Part shown: positions 20,181 through 29,238 of the stretch, in pieces
How positions within the stretch are numbered: the stretch's first letter is position 1
Layout of the letters: the number at the start of each line of letters is the position of its first letter
Notes under the pieces: model-generated
Database searches by the model: none
What the model saw: only the letters and a program-made list of their open reading frames with translations
What the model was told of the DNA's origin: nothing
Source: Synechococcus lacustris str. Tous
GTDB lineage: Bacteria; Cyanobacteriota; Cyanobacteriia; PCC-6307; Cyanobiaceae
Assembly (NCBI RefSeq): GCF_003011125.1
Contig: NZ_PXVC01000005.1
Location: 1 to 64,000 of the forward strand
Length of the DNA stretch: 64,000 bases
Direction of reading: 5' to 3'
Made by a program: the position numbers and the translations under genes

Positions 20181-21129
20181 CAGATGCCGGAGCGCCAAAG
20201 AATTGCCAAGGAACAAAAATCATAGATAATATCAATACTGATGCCAGGGTAATAATCGGGAAAATATTTTGCTTTAGCCTACGAACAACAGCAAAAGGAA
20301 TAACAATAAATCCAATCAGTATCAAGTACGTGAGAATGGCAGCTCCATCAACTGGAGCTTGAGTAGCATTAGTATAAGAACCACGATCCAACCAAATAAA
20401 CAAGCAAGCAAATCGATAAAGTGCAGCGGAGCAAAGCACGATAAAAGCAGAGTAGCCATAATCCACGTGTTGGGCAAAGTTACCAGCGATAGCACTTCTT
20501 ATTGAAGCAATTAAACAACCAGCAATGATAATTGGCAAAGCCGCATAAGTAACCTGGTTAAAAGGTGTTCTTAAAACATATATAGAACTTAAGATGCCAG
20601 AGGCAACCATCACAGGTAATACGAGAAAAGCAGTAAACGATCCGATCAACCTATGAAGTTTAACCGTATCAACCGATCGACGCTTTCTCAACATTACGAT
20701 CCACTGATATGTAATCAATCCAGCCAATAAAAGGGCACTTGATGCGTGCAAAGTTATCATATGCTCACTATTAATTGCAAAGCCCATGGGATAAACCATA
20801 CGGGATGGCACGTAATAATTGCCTACACCCCAAGTACTTGTAAAAAACCATTCTTTAATTGAGGGTATGAAAATTGTATTTGCATACCCAGCAAAACCCA
20901 TGAAAACCAATAATATTGGCTGAATATTGGTGTTTTCATGATTACCCGCCTGCCTCATTGCCACAAGGGCTAAAGGCATAATTACAAAGCCAGCAAAACC
21001 CACCCAATGCCATGGGCTTAAAGTTGGAGTAACCAGAAGCATCCAAATATCTAAAACAACTAACCCCACATAAAGATAAAGGGCTGAACGCCAGCTTAGC
21101 CATCTCGCAGGGGCGGGCACATTGTCCAT
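20149..21129 (-). CDS. Multi-pass membrane protein, DUF2306-like
   Basis: 326-residue protein with about eight predicted membrane helices and few charged residues between them. The segment HASSALLLAGLITYQW followed by a basic loop and VKLHRLIGSFTAF resembles DUF2306-type membrane proteins, where histidines flank helices. No function is established. ATG start. It is the last gene of an A/T-rich same-strand trio and overlaps dnaX by 32 bases. The A/T-richness relative to dnaX and the glycosyltransferase gene may indicate a separate origin. Confidence 0.6.
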   Translation of the reverse strand: MDNVPAPARWLSWRSALYLYVGLVVLDIWMLLVTPTLSPWHWVGFAGFVIMPLALVAMRQAGNHENTNIQPILLVFMGFAGYANTIFIPSIKEWFFTSTWGVGNYYVPSRMVYPMGFAINSEHMITLHASSALLLAGLITYQWIVMLRKRRSVDTVKLHRLIGSFTAFLVLPVMVASGILSSIYVLRTPFNQVTYAALPIIIAGCLIASIRSAIAGNFAQHVDYGYSAFIVLCSAALYRFACLFIWLDRGSYTNATQAPVDGAAILTYLILIGFIVIPFAVVRRLKQNIFPIITLASVLILSMIFVPWQFFGAPASANFLSHYWPL

Positions 21130-21212
21130 TAAATGAAAAATTAACTTGCATTAATTTAGCAAAAAGTAAACGCCCTAAAACGCACCTTGTAATAAAAATT
21201 ACGAGGTCAAAA

Positions 21213-21731
21213 TTATTTAGGCTCACTCCGAAAGCGATTATTATCCTGCTGCAAATCAAAAAAAGTAATTTGATACGGGCGGCCTGGAATTATCTTTAAG
21301 CTTAATTTACCTAGAAAAAAACCAGGCCTAACAACAACCAACTCATCCAAAAATAATCTCACCCACCAAGGATTAGCTGAATTATTGTAATTAATTCTAA
21401 ACACCTGCAGATTCCCATCCCTTGACGAAGCCCCAATGGATGAATAAAAAGGATATTTTGCTGATGCTTTTCCTTGATTAACAAATATATTTACACCCCG
21501 GTCATTAATCGGATCAAATCTCTTGCCCTGCCAGGGTGATCCCGAAAGGCTAGGAACATAGCCTGCGTAAAATCCTTTTGGCGCTAAATGAGGCAAACCT
21601 CCAGTCAAATATTTTTTCTGCTGAGGAGAGCTCTGCACCTGCCAAGTGCGGAATTCGCCCAATAAAAGCAATCCAAAAATTATGACACCTAGAGCAGCTG
21701 AACTCATTAAAAGCAAACGTTTGAATAGCAT
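21213..21731 (-). CDS. Uncharacterised membrane-anchored or exported protein
   Basis: 172 residues, ATG start. Residues ~6-28 form one membrane segment without a clear signal-peptidase site, so the rest should face the periplasm or lumen. The remainder is a compact soluble domain with recognisable blocks: GFYAGYVP, WQGKRFDP, NPWWVRLFLDELVVVRPGFFLGK and ITFFDLQ. The pattern resembles small one-domain proteins of unknown role that I cannot name. It begins 4 bases after the DUF998 gene, so the two are probably co-transcribed. Confidence 0.6.
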   Translation of the reverse strand: MLFKRLLLMSSAALGVIIFGLLLLGEFRTWQVQSSPQQKKYLTGGLPHLAPKGFYAGYVPSLSGSPWQGKRFDPINDRGVNIFVNQGKASAKYPFYSSIGASSRDGNLQVFRINYNNSANPWWVRLFLDELVVVRPGFFLGKLSLKIIPGRPYQITFFDLQQDNNRFRSEPK

Positions 21732-21735
21732 TGAA

Positions 21736-22461
21736 TCAAGCCTCTAAAGTTAAAGGTATATTAGGATGAATCTTTTGGAATAGGGCATAAAATCCAATTA
21801 AAATTAACAATATCCCAATGGGATAGTTACATAATTTTTCCATCCCACCATCACCAAGGCCAAGGCTCAGAAAAGGAAGATTACCATAAAAACCTATGGT
21901 GTATAGAATATTAAACAATAAAAATAAAATTCCAAATCCTAGTATAAAAAATCCAAGCCTTCTATTTAAACGCTGCTTTGCTAGACTAATTCCCATCAGA
22001 ATAAATGCAAAAGATGCTCCATAAGCATTTAAATATGCGCCCACAATATGCCTAGCAATTTGCATATTCTCGGGATTTAGACCCACCATTGCAACACCAA
22101 TGCCACTAGTGATAAACAATGAGGTTGCCATAAAGCCAAGTGCTCCTGGCATTAAGCGAGCACGAAGCAGAATTGCTCCTATGCCTATAGTAATTCCAGA
22201 CAACACGAAACTTGAATTCATCCAATGGTGCTCTGGTGAGCACACATAACGTGCAGCATGTTGAATATTGCCGAGCAAGATGCCACAACTTGTAGCACCA
22301 AGATCACTAATAAAATTTATGCTTGGGCTATAGGGTTTTGGCCACGTACTTGCAATCCACCACTGCATCAAGAAGCTTTGAATGGAAACTATCCAGACGA
22401 TTGCTCCAAGTTTCAAGGCAACCCCATTGCCTACAAGCCCACATGTGCGGTTTTTGCCCAT
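21736..22461 (-). CDS. DUF998-family membrane protein
   Basis: 241-residue protein with about six membrane helices. The segment YSPSINFISDLGATSCG early in the protein is the typical DUF998 signature. Conserved helices with GLNPEN and HIVGAY follow. The function is unknown. ATG start. Its 5' 31 bases overlap the 3' end of the upstream glycosyltransferase gene on the same strand, so translation may be coupled. Confidence 0.7.
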   Translation of the reverse strand: MGKNRTCGLVGNGVALKLGAIVWIVSIQSFLMQWWIASTWPKPYSPSINFISDLGATSCGILLGNIQHAARYVCSPEHHWMNSSFVLSGITIGIGAILLRARLMPGALGFMATSLFITSGIGVAMVGLNPENMQIARHIVGAYLNAYGASFAFILMGISLAKQRLNRRLGFFILGFGILFLLFNILYTIGFYGNLPFLSLGLGDGGMEKLCNYPIGILLILIGFYALFQKIHPNIPLTLEA

Positions 22462-23741
22462 ACCAATCTTTTTGGTTTAAAAGCCATCTTTAAACTAACC
22501 CAAGGGATCACTAAAAACCAATGCATAAGATATGTGTTGGCAATTAATAAAGTTAATCCTGAGCTGGAAGGTAGGGCCGGGCCTTCGCTAAAGCGGCTGC
22601 CGGCACGTTTAATCGCAAGGGCGCTGAAACCTACCGTTGATATTGATAAAGGCCAGAGCAGTGGAAACTCACGCCAGGCTAATGCAGCAAATAAATCACC
22701 ATAAATTGCCACTGGTAATGCATATTGGAGAAGGAAAAACACTAATAAATCAAGCCTTTGTTTAATGCTCAGCTTGTTTGATATCAGAGCAGGCCAGTAA
22801 TCAAGGTAACGCTGCAAACCACCCTCAGCCCAGCGCTGCCTTTGGCGCAACAGGGCACCCCAACGGGTAACTGGTTCCTCTTGCACCGGTGGATTCCAGA
22901 TCACACCAATCGCTTCTCCAGCTAAAAGCAAACGAAAGCTCAGATCTAAATCATCGGTAACTGTGTCTTCATTAAATCCACCGCAGGCAAGCAACACCTC
23001 GCGCCGCAGTAGTTGTCCATTACCCCGTAATTCACCAATACCCCCAGAACAAATCCGACCCTCTTGCATCACCGCATCAAAGGCCATCTCAAGGGCTTGG
23101 GAGCGGGTTAGCCAACTGGTTTCAGCCTTATCCACAGCCTTGCGCAATTGCAGGGCACCCCATTGGCGCCGTTGCAAATGCGGCAGCAAACGCATCAACA
23201 GATCTGGAGCAAAGCTGGCATCTGCGTCTAACACCATCAACCAATCAGCTTTGAGCTGGGGCAATAGGGCATTGAGGGCTGCGCTCTTGCCACCACCTGA
23301 ATCCCGCAGGCGATGCTGCACGTGAAGGAAAGGAAAATGTTGTTTAAGGCCTTCCAGGATCTTGGCGGTGTTATCCAAGCTGCCGTCATTCATTACCCAA
23401 AGGTTGAGCTGATCCTTGGGGTAATCCAAATCCGCCACCGCCTGCACCAAACGGCCAATTACGGCCTCCTCGTCCCTGGCGGCCACCAGCACATCAACCC
23501 GGGGCAGCTGGTTGGCCCCATCCACAGGCAAACAAGGCTCCATATCAACGCTGCTGCTAAACATCGTGCGCAAGCCATAGCCGCACAGCAGTAACGCTGC
23601 GCCTAATGCCGGCAGCAGGCCCCGCAAGGGACCCAGCCAATGGGGTGCTGCCCCAGCACCTAAACAAGCCAAAACAAAAATTAGGGCCTTGCGCCTACGG
23701 CCTTCGGGCCAACACAATTGAGTGGAATCGCCTTCAGCCAT
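22431..23741 (-). CDS. Membrane glycosyltransferase, family 2
   Basis: GT2 processive-type glycosyltransferase, probably making or extending a cell-surface polysaccharide or glycolipid. Two N-terminal membrane segments (~18-55) precede the GT-A domain, which starts at VDVLVAARDEEAVIGRLV. The nucleotide-sugar motif DAD lies at 172-174, an acidic DDLDLSF block follows and RQRQRWAEGG is the QxxRW-type acceptor motif. Three to four C-terminal membrane helices end the protein. I choose ATG at 23741; TTG at 23768 would add nine residues. The sugar and acceptor are unknown. Confidence 0.85.
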   Translation of the reverse strand: MAEGDSTQLCWPEGRRRKALIFVLACLGAGAAPHWLGPLRGLLPALGAALLLCGYGLRTMFSSSVDMEPCLPVDGANQLPRVDVLVAARDEEAVIGRLVQAVADLDYPKDQLNLWVMNDGSLDNTAKILEGLKQHFPFLHVQHRLRDSGGGKSAALNALLPQLKADWLMVLDADASFAPDLLMRLLPHLQRRQWGALQLRKAVDKAETSWLTRSQALEMAFDAVMQEGRICSGGIGELRGNGQLLRREVLLACGGFNEDTVTDDLDLSFRLLLAGEAIGVIWNPPVQEEPVTRWGALLRQRQRWAEGGLQRYLDYWPALISNKLSIKQRLDLLVFFLLQYALPVAIYGDLFAALAWREFPLLWPLSISTVGFSALAIKRAGSRFSEGPALPSSSGLTLLIANTYLMHWFLVIPWVSLKMAFKPKRLVWAKTAHVGL

Positions 23742-23782
23742 ATGGCGTTTCCTCCCCAATGGCACCAACTTTAAGGGAATAG

Positions 23783-25273
23783 CTACCTGGGCAAGCTTTT
23801 CAACTTTTCCAAAACCGTGCCCGGGAAGTAGTACTTGAGGATTTGAGCACTGCTCCAGCCCTTTTGGGCCAATTCGATGGCACCGGCTTGGGAAAGGCCA
23901 ACCCCATGGCCAAAACCAGCGCCATCAAACCGCCAAACCCCAGGCTCTTCTTTTACAACCACAAAAAGTGTGCTTGGTAATTGGCGCAGGCGCCTGCGGA
24001 TTTGATCCCTACGCAAATTCAATGAACCCTCACTGCCCTGCACTAAAAGGTCCACCACCCGGCCGCTGGGGCCCCGCTGCTGCACCAACAAGTTTTGAAC
24101 ATTGCCCAATTTCGCTGAAGCGGCAAGGGCGGCAAGCTCTTGGCTGCTGATCCGCCGCTGCCAGCGGTGGCGCGGATGGGCTGCACCATGCAGGTTGGCA
24201 CCATCTTCCAGCAATTTATTGAGCCCAACCCCTTCGATGATTGGCAAGGGAAAACGTTTTTTCTCGCTACCTGGGCCATCCAGCTGGGCCTTTAGATAGG
24301 GCAGGGAACCACCCCCCCAACCCTCCTCAAACCCAGCTGAAACCCCGCCATTAGAGGCGCTGTAAACCCCATGGACCGGTTTTCCCTTCCAGGTGAGCAA
24401 TAAACCTTTGCTGGCATCAAGGGCCAGCCGCAATTTGCTGCCCACCTGGCTTGGGTCGCCGTAAACCTGGCATTGGCTATCGGCGCAAAGGTGATAACCA
24501 TCGATATGAAAGCGCTGTTGGTTAGCCAGGGCCCAGGTGCGGGCCAACACCGCTTGGGCAGCCTGGGCAGCGGCGGGGGCAGAAGCACCAATCTCATGGG
24601 GTACCACCCCCTGCAGATAGGTTTCCAAAGGCACCTGCTCAACTAGGGCCCAGGTGCCATAGGCATCCCGTTGCAAGCGGAAGGGTCCGCCATAAACGCC
24701 GCCATTCCAAAGCAACCCCCGGGGTGCTTTCAATTGAATCGGTCCATCAAGATTTAAAACCTGGCCGGCTTGCCTTAACTGCGGCTGCCAGTGCAGGCGA
24801 TTATTCAAACGCACCTCGCTGCTAATTCCATCAGGGGCTGGGCTTTCAAGGGGGGCCCACACCTCCCAATCCCCCGGCCGCGCCAACAGGGGCTGGGCAC
24901 CCTTTAAACGCCAAAGGCGAGCCTGCTCATATGCCGATTCATAGCTGGGGAAAGGTCCCAACACCCGCCGCTCCACCAGCAGCGGCCGAGCCAAAGGCTG
25001 GCGCACCCAATGGATTTCAAAGCGATCCGCCTGGCGTTGAACCCCCTTGCTATCCCGCAGGGTGAGCAACCCTGCTGCTGCCCTTAATTCCAGGGGTGCA
25101 GCGGCGGCCGGCAAGCGCTCAGCAATGCCCACCCACACCACGGGGTTACTGCCGGCTATGGCTGGCGGCGCCTTAGTGGGCCAGTGCAGGGGCAGATCAG
25201 CGGCCTGCAATTCGCTTCTACAGGCGGCCATTAAGGCCAAGGGCACAAATAAGGCGAATGGAACTAAACGCAC
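23783..25273 (-). CDS. SpoIID/LytB-domain exported protein
   Basis: SpoIID-like proteins cut or trim peptidoglycan glycan strands in other bacteria. The N-terminus after GTG at 25273 is a hydrophobic signal ending near LMAAC, possibly a lipoprotein site. The SpoIID domain lies in the second half: [37 protein letters not shown], the [12 protein letters not shown] block and the ending [15 protein letters not shown]. Earlier residues hold an SPOR-like segment ([23 protein letters not shown]). I reject longer starts because they would run through the divergent rpmI gene. 496 residues. Confidence 0.85.
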   Translation of the reverse strand: MRLVPFALFVPLALMAACRSELQAADLPLHWPTKAPPAIAGSNPVVWVGIAERLPAAAAPLELRAAAGLLTLRDSKGVQRQADRFEIHWVRQPLARPLLVERRVLGPFPSYESAYEQARLWRLKGAQPLLARPGDWEVWAPLESPAPDGISSEVRLNNRLHWQPQLRQAGQVLNLDGPIQLKAPRGLLWNGGVYGGPFRLQRDAYGTWALVEQVPLETYLQGVVPHEIGASAPAAAQAAQAVLARTWALANQQRFHIDGYHLCADSQCQVYGDPSQVGSKLRLALDASKGLLLTWKGKPVHGVYSASNGGVSAGFEEGWGGGSLPYLKAQLDGPGSEKKRFPLPIIEGVGLNKLLEDGANLHGAAHPRHRWQRRISSQELAALAASAKLGNVQNLLVQQRGPSGRVVDLLVQGSEGSLNLRRDQIRRRLRQLPSTLFVVVKEEPGVWRFDGAGFGHGVGLSQAGAIELAQKGWSSAQILKYYFPGTVLEKLKSLPR

Positions 25274-25334
25274 GCAGCTAGGCAAAAGGGAGGTTGAGAA
25301 GCTAGTTTGGTTGTTTGCGCGCCATACGTTAGAG

Positions 25335-25535
25335 ATGCCGAAGCTCAAAACCCGCCGGGCCGCCGCCAAGCGTTTCCGCATTACGGGCAGCGGCAAATTC
25401 ATGCGTCGTCATGCATTTCACAACCACCTGCTAGACCATAAAAGCCCTAAGCGCAAACGCTTTTTGGGCACCATGGCAGTGGTGGATGAAACCGACCACG
25501 ACCGCGTAAGCCTCATGCTTCCCTACGCCAGCTGA
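25335..25535 (+). CDS. rpmI: 50S ribosomal protein L35
   Basis: 66-residue basic ribosomal protein. [14 protein letters not shown] at the start and the [12 protein letters not shown] stretch are diagnostic. It is followed 48 bases later by rplT, the usual bacterial pairing. About 60 bases separate it from the divergent SpoIID-like gene. ATG start. Confidence 0.97.
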   Translation: MPKLKTRRAAAKRFRITGSGKFMRRHAFHNHLLDHKSPKRKRFLGTMAVVDETDHDRVSLMLPYAS

Positions 25536-25583
25536 TCGCCGGCTGCTTCATTTTTTATTCCTACCTGCATTTATTTCTGAACC

Positions 25584-25931
25584 ATGGCCCGCGTTAAGAG
25601 GGGCAACGTTGCCCGTAAACGTCGTAACAAGATTCTTCGCATAGCCCGCGGTTTCCGTGGTGGCAACGGCAGCTTGTTCCGCACCGCTAATCAGCGGGTC
25701 ATGAAGGCCCTATGCAATGCCTATCGCGACCGTCGCCGCCGTAAGCGCGATTTCCGCCGCCTTTGGATTGCTCGCATCAATGCCGCTGCCCGCATCAATG
25801 GCCTCAGCTACAGCCGTCTGATGGGCGGTTTGAAAAAAGCTGATGTGCGCATTAACCGCAAGATGCTCTCTCAAATTGCAATCCTCGATCCCACCAGTTT
25901 TGAAAAGGTGGTGGGTGCCGCTAAGGCTTGA
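25584..25931 (+). CDS. rplT: 50S ribosomal protein L20
   Basis: 115-residue basic protein that binds 23S rRNA early in assembly. [18 protein letters not shown] and the [20 protein letters not shown] stretch identify L20. In several bacteria L20 represses its own operon; I saw no clear regulatory structure here. The TGA stop overlaps the ATG of the following TPR gene by one base. Confidence 0.97.
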   Translation: MARVKRGNVARKRRNKILRIARGFRGGNGSLFRTANQRVMKALCNAYRDRRRRKRDFRRLWIARINAAARINGLSYSRLMGGLKKADVRINRKMLSQIAILDPTSFEKVVGAAKA

Positions 25932-26464
25932 TGGAAATAACACTGCCCCAGGCCTATCTACTGGGCTTGATTGGCCTGCTTGGCCTGGTGGCAGTGGTGG
26001 TAGCCCGGCAGGTATTGAGGGTGAGGAAAGATGAGGCTCGCCTGGCCAAGTTGGAGCTGCAGTGCAGTGGCAACACCAAGGCGGAAGCCGCCAGCCTCTA
26101 TGAACTTGGTTCGGTGCAATTGGATAAACGCTTATTTGCTCAAGCTGTTACCACTTTAAAAAAAGCGGTTAAACAACTTGACAATGAACCGGAAGAAGCC
26201 CAGGCCCTTGTGCAAAATGCCCTTGGTTTTGCATTAGCTGCTCAGCAAAACCATAACGATGCGATTCGTCATTACCGGCTCGCCTTAAGGGCAAAGGCTG
26301 AATATCCTGTGGCCCTAAATAATATGGCCTATTCCCTAGAGAAGCAGCAAAAACTCAGTGATGCAATCAATACCTATGTTCAAGTGCTGGAACTAGAGCC
26401 AACGAACCCAACAGCAATCAAACGCTTAAAATTACTTAAGCCAGAGGCAATACCAAACAAGTAA
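25931..26464 (+). CDS. Membrane-anchored tetratricopeptide repeat protein
   Basis: 177 residues. One N-terminal membrane helix (~8-27) precedes a soluble helical region from ~45 to 172 with TPR-type repeats, for example YELGSVQLDKRLFAQAV and PVALNNMAYSLEKQQKLSDA. TPR proteins scaffold complexes, and no partner can be named from sequence. It begins at ATG 25931, overlapping the rplT stop by one base, so it is probably translated with rpmI-rplT. Confidence 0.8.
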   Translation: MEITLPQAYLLGLIGLLGLVAVVVARQVLRVRKDEARLAKLELQCSGNTKAEAASLYELGSVQLDKRLFAQAVTTLKKAVKQLDNEPEEAQALVQNALGFALAAQQNHNDAIRHYRLALRAKAEYPVALNNMAYSLEKQQKLSDAINTYVQVLELEPTNPTAIKRLKLLKPEAIPNK

Positions 26465-26493
26465 ATAAAAGTTATATAATAGCTACAATCAAC

Positions 26494-27039
26494 TTACCAA
26501 AGGCCGCGCACCGCAGGGGCTGGGGCGCTATTTGCAACAGGTGCTAGCTCAAGGATTGCACCAGCACTGGTGAGCCGCGGGCCCTCCCAACTACTTAATT
26601 TCAACATTTCCAAACCTTGGAATTCACCACCGGGCTCCAAGCCAACTGGCAATTTATCACCTAGTAATAACATCTCCATTTGATCGCTTTTAGCATTTAT
26701 ATTTGCCTGCACCGGCACCGATTGGCCGCCTAAAGTGAGCACACCAAATAAATCTAAACGCTGGCCAATTGCCACAAGGCGATTGATATTTAATTCAGCA
26801 ACTATGGAACGGGGGGCATTTTTTGTACTCAGGGCACCGCGCCACTGGCGCGGCATGGTGCCAACTAAATATTGGGCATAGGCCTCTGGATCGAAATTAT
26901 CAACTTGAATGCGATCTGCATTAAGGGGATCCAAGGGCTCCAATCTGAGCAAACCAGAATCCACCCCAGCGGGTGGTTTAAATGGCACAAAAGCCGGCGG
27001 TGTTGCCGCTAGCAGGGGCAAGGTAAGCAACAGCGGCAT
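26494..27039 (-). CDS. Conserved-looking exported protein of unknown function
   Basis: About 181 residues. The first ~15 residues are hydrophobic and end near LLAATPPAF, a plausible signal peptide. The rest is a soluble beta-rich-looking domain with no motif I recognise; it ends in Ala/Pro-rich residues. I take ATG at 27039, while GTG at 27042 would add one residue. It converges on the TPR gene and is divergent from thiG. Confidence 0.55.
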   Translation of the reverse strand: MPLLLTLPLLAATPPAFVPFKPPAGVDSGLLRLEPLDPLNADRIQVDNFDPEAYAQYLVGTMPRQWRGALSTKNAPRSIVAELNINRLVAIGQRLDLFGVLTLGGQSVPVQANINAKSDQMEMLLLGDKLPVGLEPGGEFQGLEMLKLSSWEGPRLTSAGAILELAPVANSAPAPAVRGLW

Positions 27040-27130
27040 CACAGGATGGAGCTCTGCCCAAACCGTAGGGGGTTAACCCCCATAAATGGCTTTCGCCCCG
27101 CCAGCTCTTGATCCGTTCTGCCCCCCAGCC

Positions 27131-27949
27131 ATGCAAAACAACAACATGATTACCACTGCAGATCCACTGCTAATTGGCGGCCGAGAGTTCAGCAGCCGTT
27201 TGATCACCGGCACCGGCAAATATCCAAGCATCGATGCCTTGCAGCAAAGCATTACCGCCAGTGCCTGTGAAATCGTTACGGTTGCCGTAAGGCGTGTGCA
27301 AAGCAATGCCCAAGGCCATGGCGGCCTGATGGAAGCAATCGATTGGTCGAAAATCTGGATGCTGCCCAACACCGCAGGTTGTGCCACCGCCGCAGAGGCG
27401 ATCAGGGTGGCCCACCTAGGACGGGAACTAGCGGCCCTAGCCGGCCAATCGGATAACAATTTTGTGAAGCTTGAGGTGATTCCCCCAGGGCCCCACCTGC
27501 TGCCGGATCCAATCGGCACCCTGGAGGCCGCTGAAACCCTTGTGAAGGAAGGCTTTGCCGTGCTGCCTTATATCCATGCCGACCCAGTGCTTGCCCAAAG
27601 GCTGGAGCAGGTTGGTTGCGTAACGGTGATGCCGCTGGCCTCACCGATCGGCAGTGGCCAAGGCCTAGCCAACTTGGCCAATATCCGTTTGATCATCGAA
27701 GCAGCCCAGGTTCCCGTGGTGGTTGATGCCGGCATCGGCATACCCAGCGACGCTGCCCTCGCGATGGAAATGGGCGCTGATGCCGTTTTGATCAATAGCG
27801 CCATTGCCCTGAGCGCCAACCCCGCCCGCATGGCCAGGGCCATGGCTTTGGCCACCACCGCAGGCCGCGAGGCCCTGCTGGCCGGTGCAATGCCCCGCCG
27901 CAGGGAAGCAAGTGCCAGCTCACCAACAACCGGCTTGGTGGGCAGTTGA
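27131..27949 (+). CDS. thiG: Thiazole synthase
   Basis: Forms the thiazole phosphate ring of thiamine from deoxyxylulose phosphate, ThiS thiocarboxylate and a glycine-derived imine. TIM barrel with LITGTGKYPS near the start and the imine-forming lysine K113 in FVKLEVIPPG. Phosphate-binding GIGIPSDAALAMEMGADAV and NSAIA follow. 272 residues from ATG 27131; ATG 27086 would add an unconserved-looking stretch. ThiG is separate here, not fused to ThiO as in some cyanobacteria; the ThiO-like protein is encoded at 5.2-6.3 kb. Confidence 0.95.
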   Translation: MQNNNMITTADPLLIGGREFSSRLITGTGKYPSIDALQQSITASACEIVTVAVRRVQSNAQGHGGLMEAIDWSKIWMLPNTAGCATAAEAIRVAHLGRELAALAGQSDNNFVKLEVIPPGPHLLPDPIGTLEAAETLVKEGFAVLPYIHADPVLAQRLEQVGCVTVMPLASPIGSGQGLANLANIRLIIEAAQVPVVVDAGIGIPSDAALAMEMGADAVLINSAIALSANPARMARAMALATTAGREALLAGAMPRRREASASSPTTGLVGS

Positions 27950-28040
27950 TCCAAGCATCTGGGGCCCTTTGCAATTCCTACCGGGATCCCTGTAGTAGCT
28001 TGCCCTGATGGAGCCGGGCTCCAATCGACAGGAGACATGC

Positions 28041-29234
28041 GTGAAGGTCTTGGTGCTCGGTGGTGACGGCTTCTGCGGCTGGCCCTGTGCCGTGAACCTC
28101 GCAGATGGTGGCCACGATGTGGTGGTGGTAGACAACCTCAGTCGCCGCAAGATCGACATCGATCTGGAGGTTGAGTCCCTCACCCCCATCAGCAGCATCG
28201 GCGAGAGGTTGCGGGTATGGGAGGAAGTGGGCGGTAAACCAATGCGGTTTATCAACCTTGATATTGCCCAGGATTACGACCGCTTAGTGGAACTGCTGCG
28301 CCAGGAGCAACCGCAAGCGGTGGTGCATTTCGCTGAACAGCGGGCTGCTCCCTACTCGATGAAAAGCAGTGTTACAAAGCGCTACACCGTTGATAACAAC
28401 GTAAACGGCACCCACAACCTGCTCTGCGCCATCGTTGAAAGCGGCCTGGATGTGCACATAGTGCACCTGGGCACCATGGGGGTTTATGGCTATGGCTCCC
28501 ATCGCGGTGCCACCATCCCCGAGGGTTACCTCACCGTTGAGGTGCCCCAACCAGACGGCAGCCGTTTTGTGGAAAAAATCCTGCATCCATCGGATCCAGG
28601 CAGCGTTTATCACATGACAAAAACGCTTGATCAACTGCTTTTTCATTACTACAACAAAAACGACGGCATCCGCATCACCGACCTGCACCAGGGCATCGTG
28701 TGGGGCACCAATACAGAACAAACCAGCCGCGACCCGCGCTTAACCAACCGTTTTGATTACGACGGCGACTACGGCACCGTTTTAAATCGCTTCTTAATGC
28801 AGGCGGCCATCGGCTATCCCCTCACCGTGCACGGCACCGGCGGTCAAACCCGCGCCTTTATCCACATCCGTGATTCCGTGCGCTGCGTGCAACTTGCCCT
28901 TGAACATCCCCCCAGCGCAGCTGAAAAGGTAAAAATCTTCAACCAGATGACCGAAAGCCATCAGGTTGGTGCCCTAGCTGAAAAAGTAGCTGCCCTCACT
29001 GGAGCGAGCATCAACTATCTGCCCAATCCCCGCAAAGAAGCGATTGAGAATGATCTGATCGTTGACAACCGCTGTTTTATCGAGCTTGGCCTTGAACCCA
29101 CCACCCTCGATAACGGTTTGATGAATGAGGTGGTGGATGTGGCCAAACGCTATGCCGATCGCTGCAACCGCAGCCGGATCCCATGTGTGTCTGCCTGGAC
29201 CCAAACCCAGGCCCAGGCCTTAAACCAGGGCTAA
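28041..29234 (+). CDS. sqdB: UDP-sulfoquinovose synthase
   Basis: Makes UDP-sulfoquinovose from UDP-glucose and sulfite for the thylakoid lipid SQDG. This extended short-chain dehydrogenase has the NAD motif GGDGFCG at 7-13, catalytic YHMTK, and the conserved HLGTMGVYGYG. Start is GTG 28041, with a purine-rich ribosome site (aggaga) at 28030-28035. That decides it over an upstream ATG in a region without family resemblance. 397 residues. It is followed 4 bases later by sqdX, so both SQDG genes are an operon. Confidence 0.97.
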   Translation: MKVLVLGGDGFCGWPCAVNLADGGHDVVVVDNLSRRKIDIDLEVESLTPISSIGERLRVWEEVGGKPMRFINLDIAQDYDRLVELLRQEQPQAVVHFAEQRAAPYSMKSSVTKRYTVDNNVNGTHNLLCAIVESGLDVHIVHLGTMGVYGYGSHRGATIPEGYLTVEVPQPDGSRFVEKILHPSDPGSVYHMTKTLDQLLFHYYNKNDGIRITDLHQGIVWGTNTEQTSRDPRLTNRFDYDGDYGTVLNRFLMQAAIGYPLTVHGTGGQTRAFIHIRDSVRCVQLALEHPPSAAEKVKIFNQMTESHQVGALAEKVAALTGASINYLPNPRKEAIENDLIVDNRCFIELGLEPTTLDNGLMNEVVDVAKRYADRCNRSRIPCVSAWTQTQAQALNQG

Positions 29235-29238
29235 GGCT

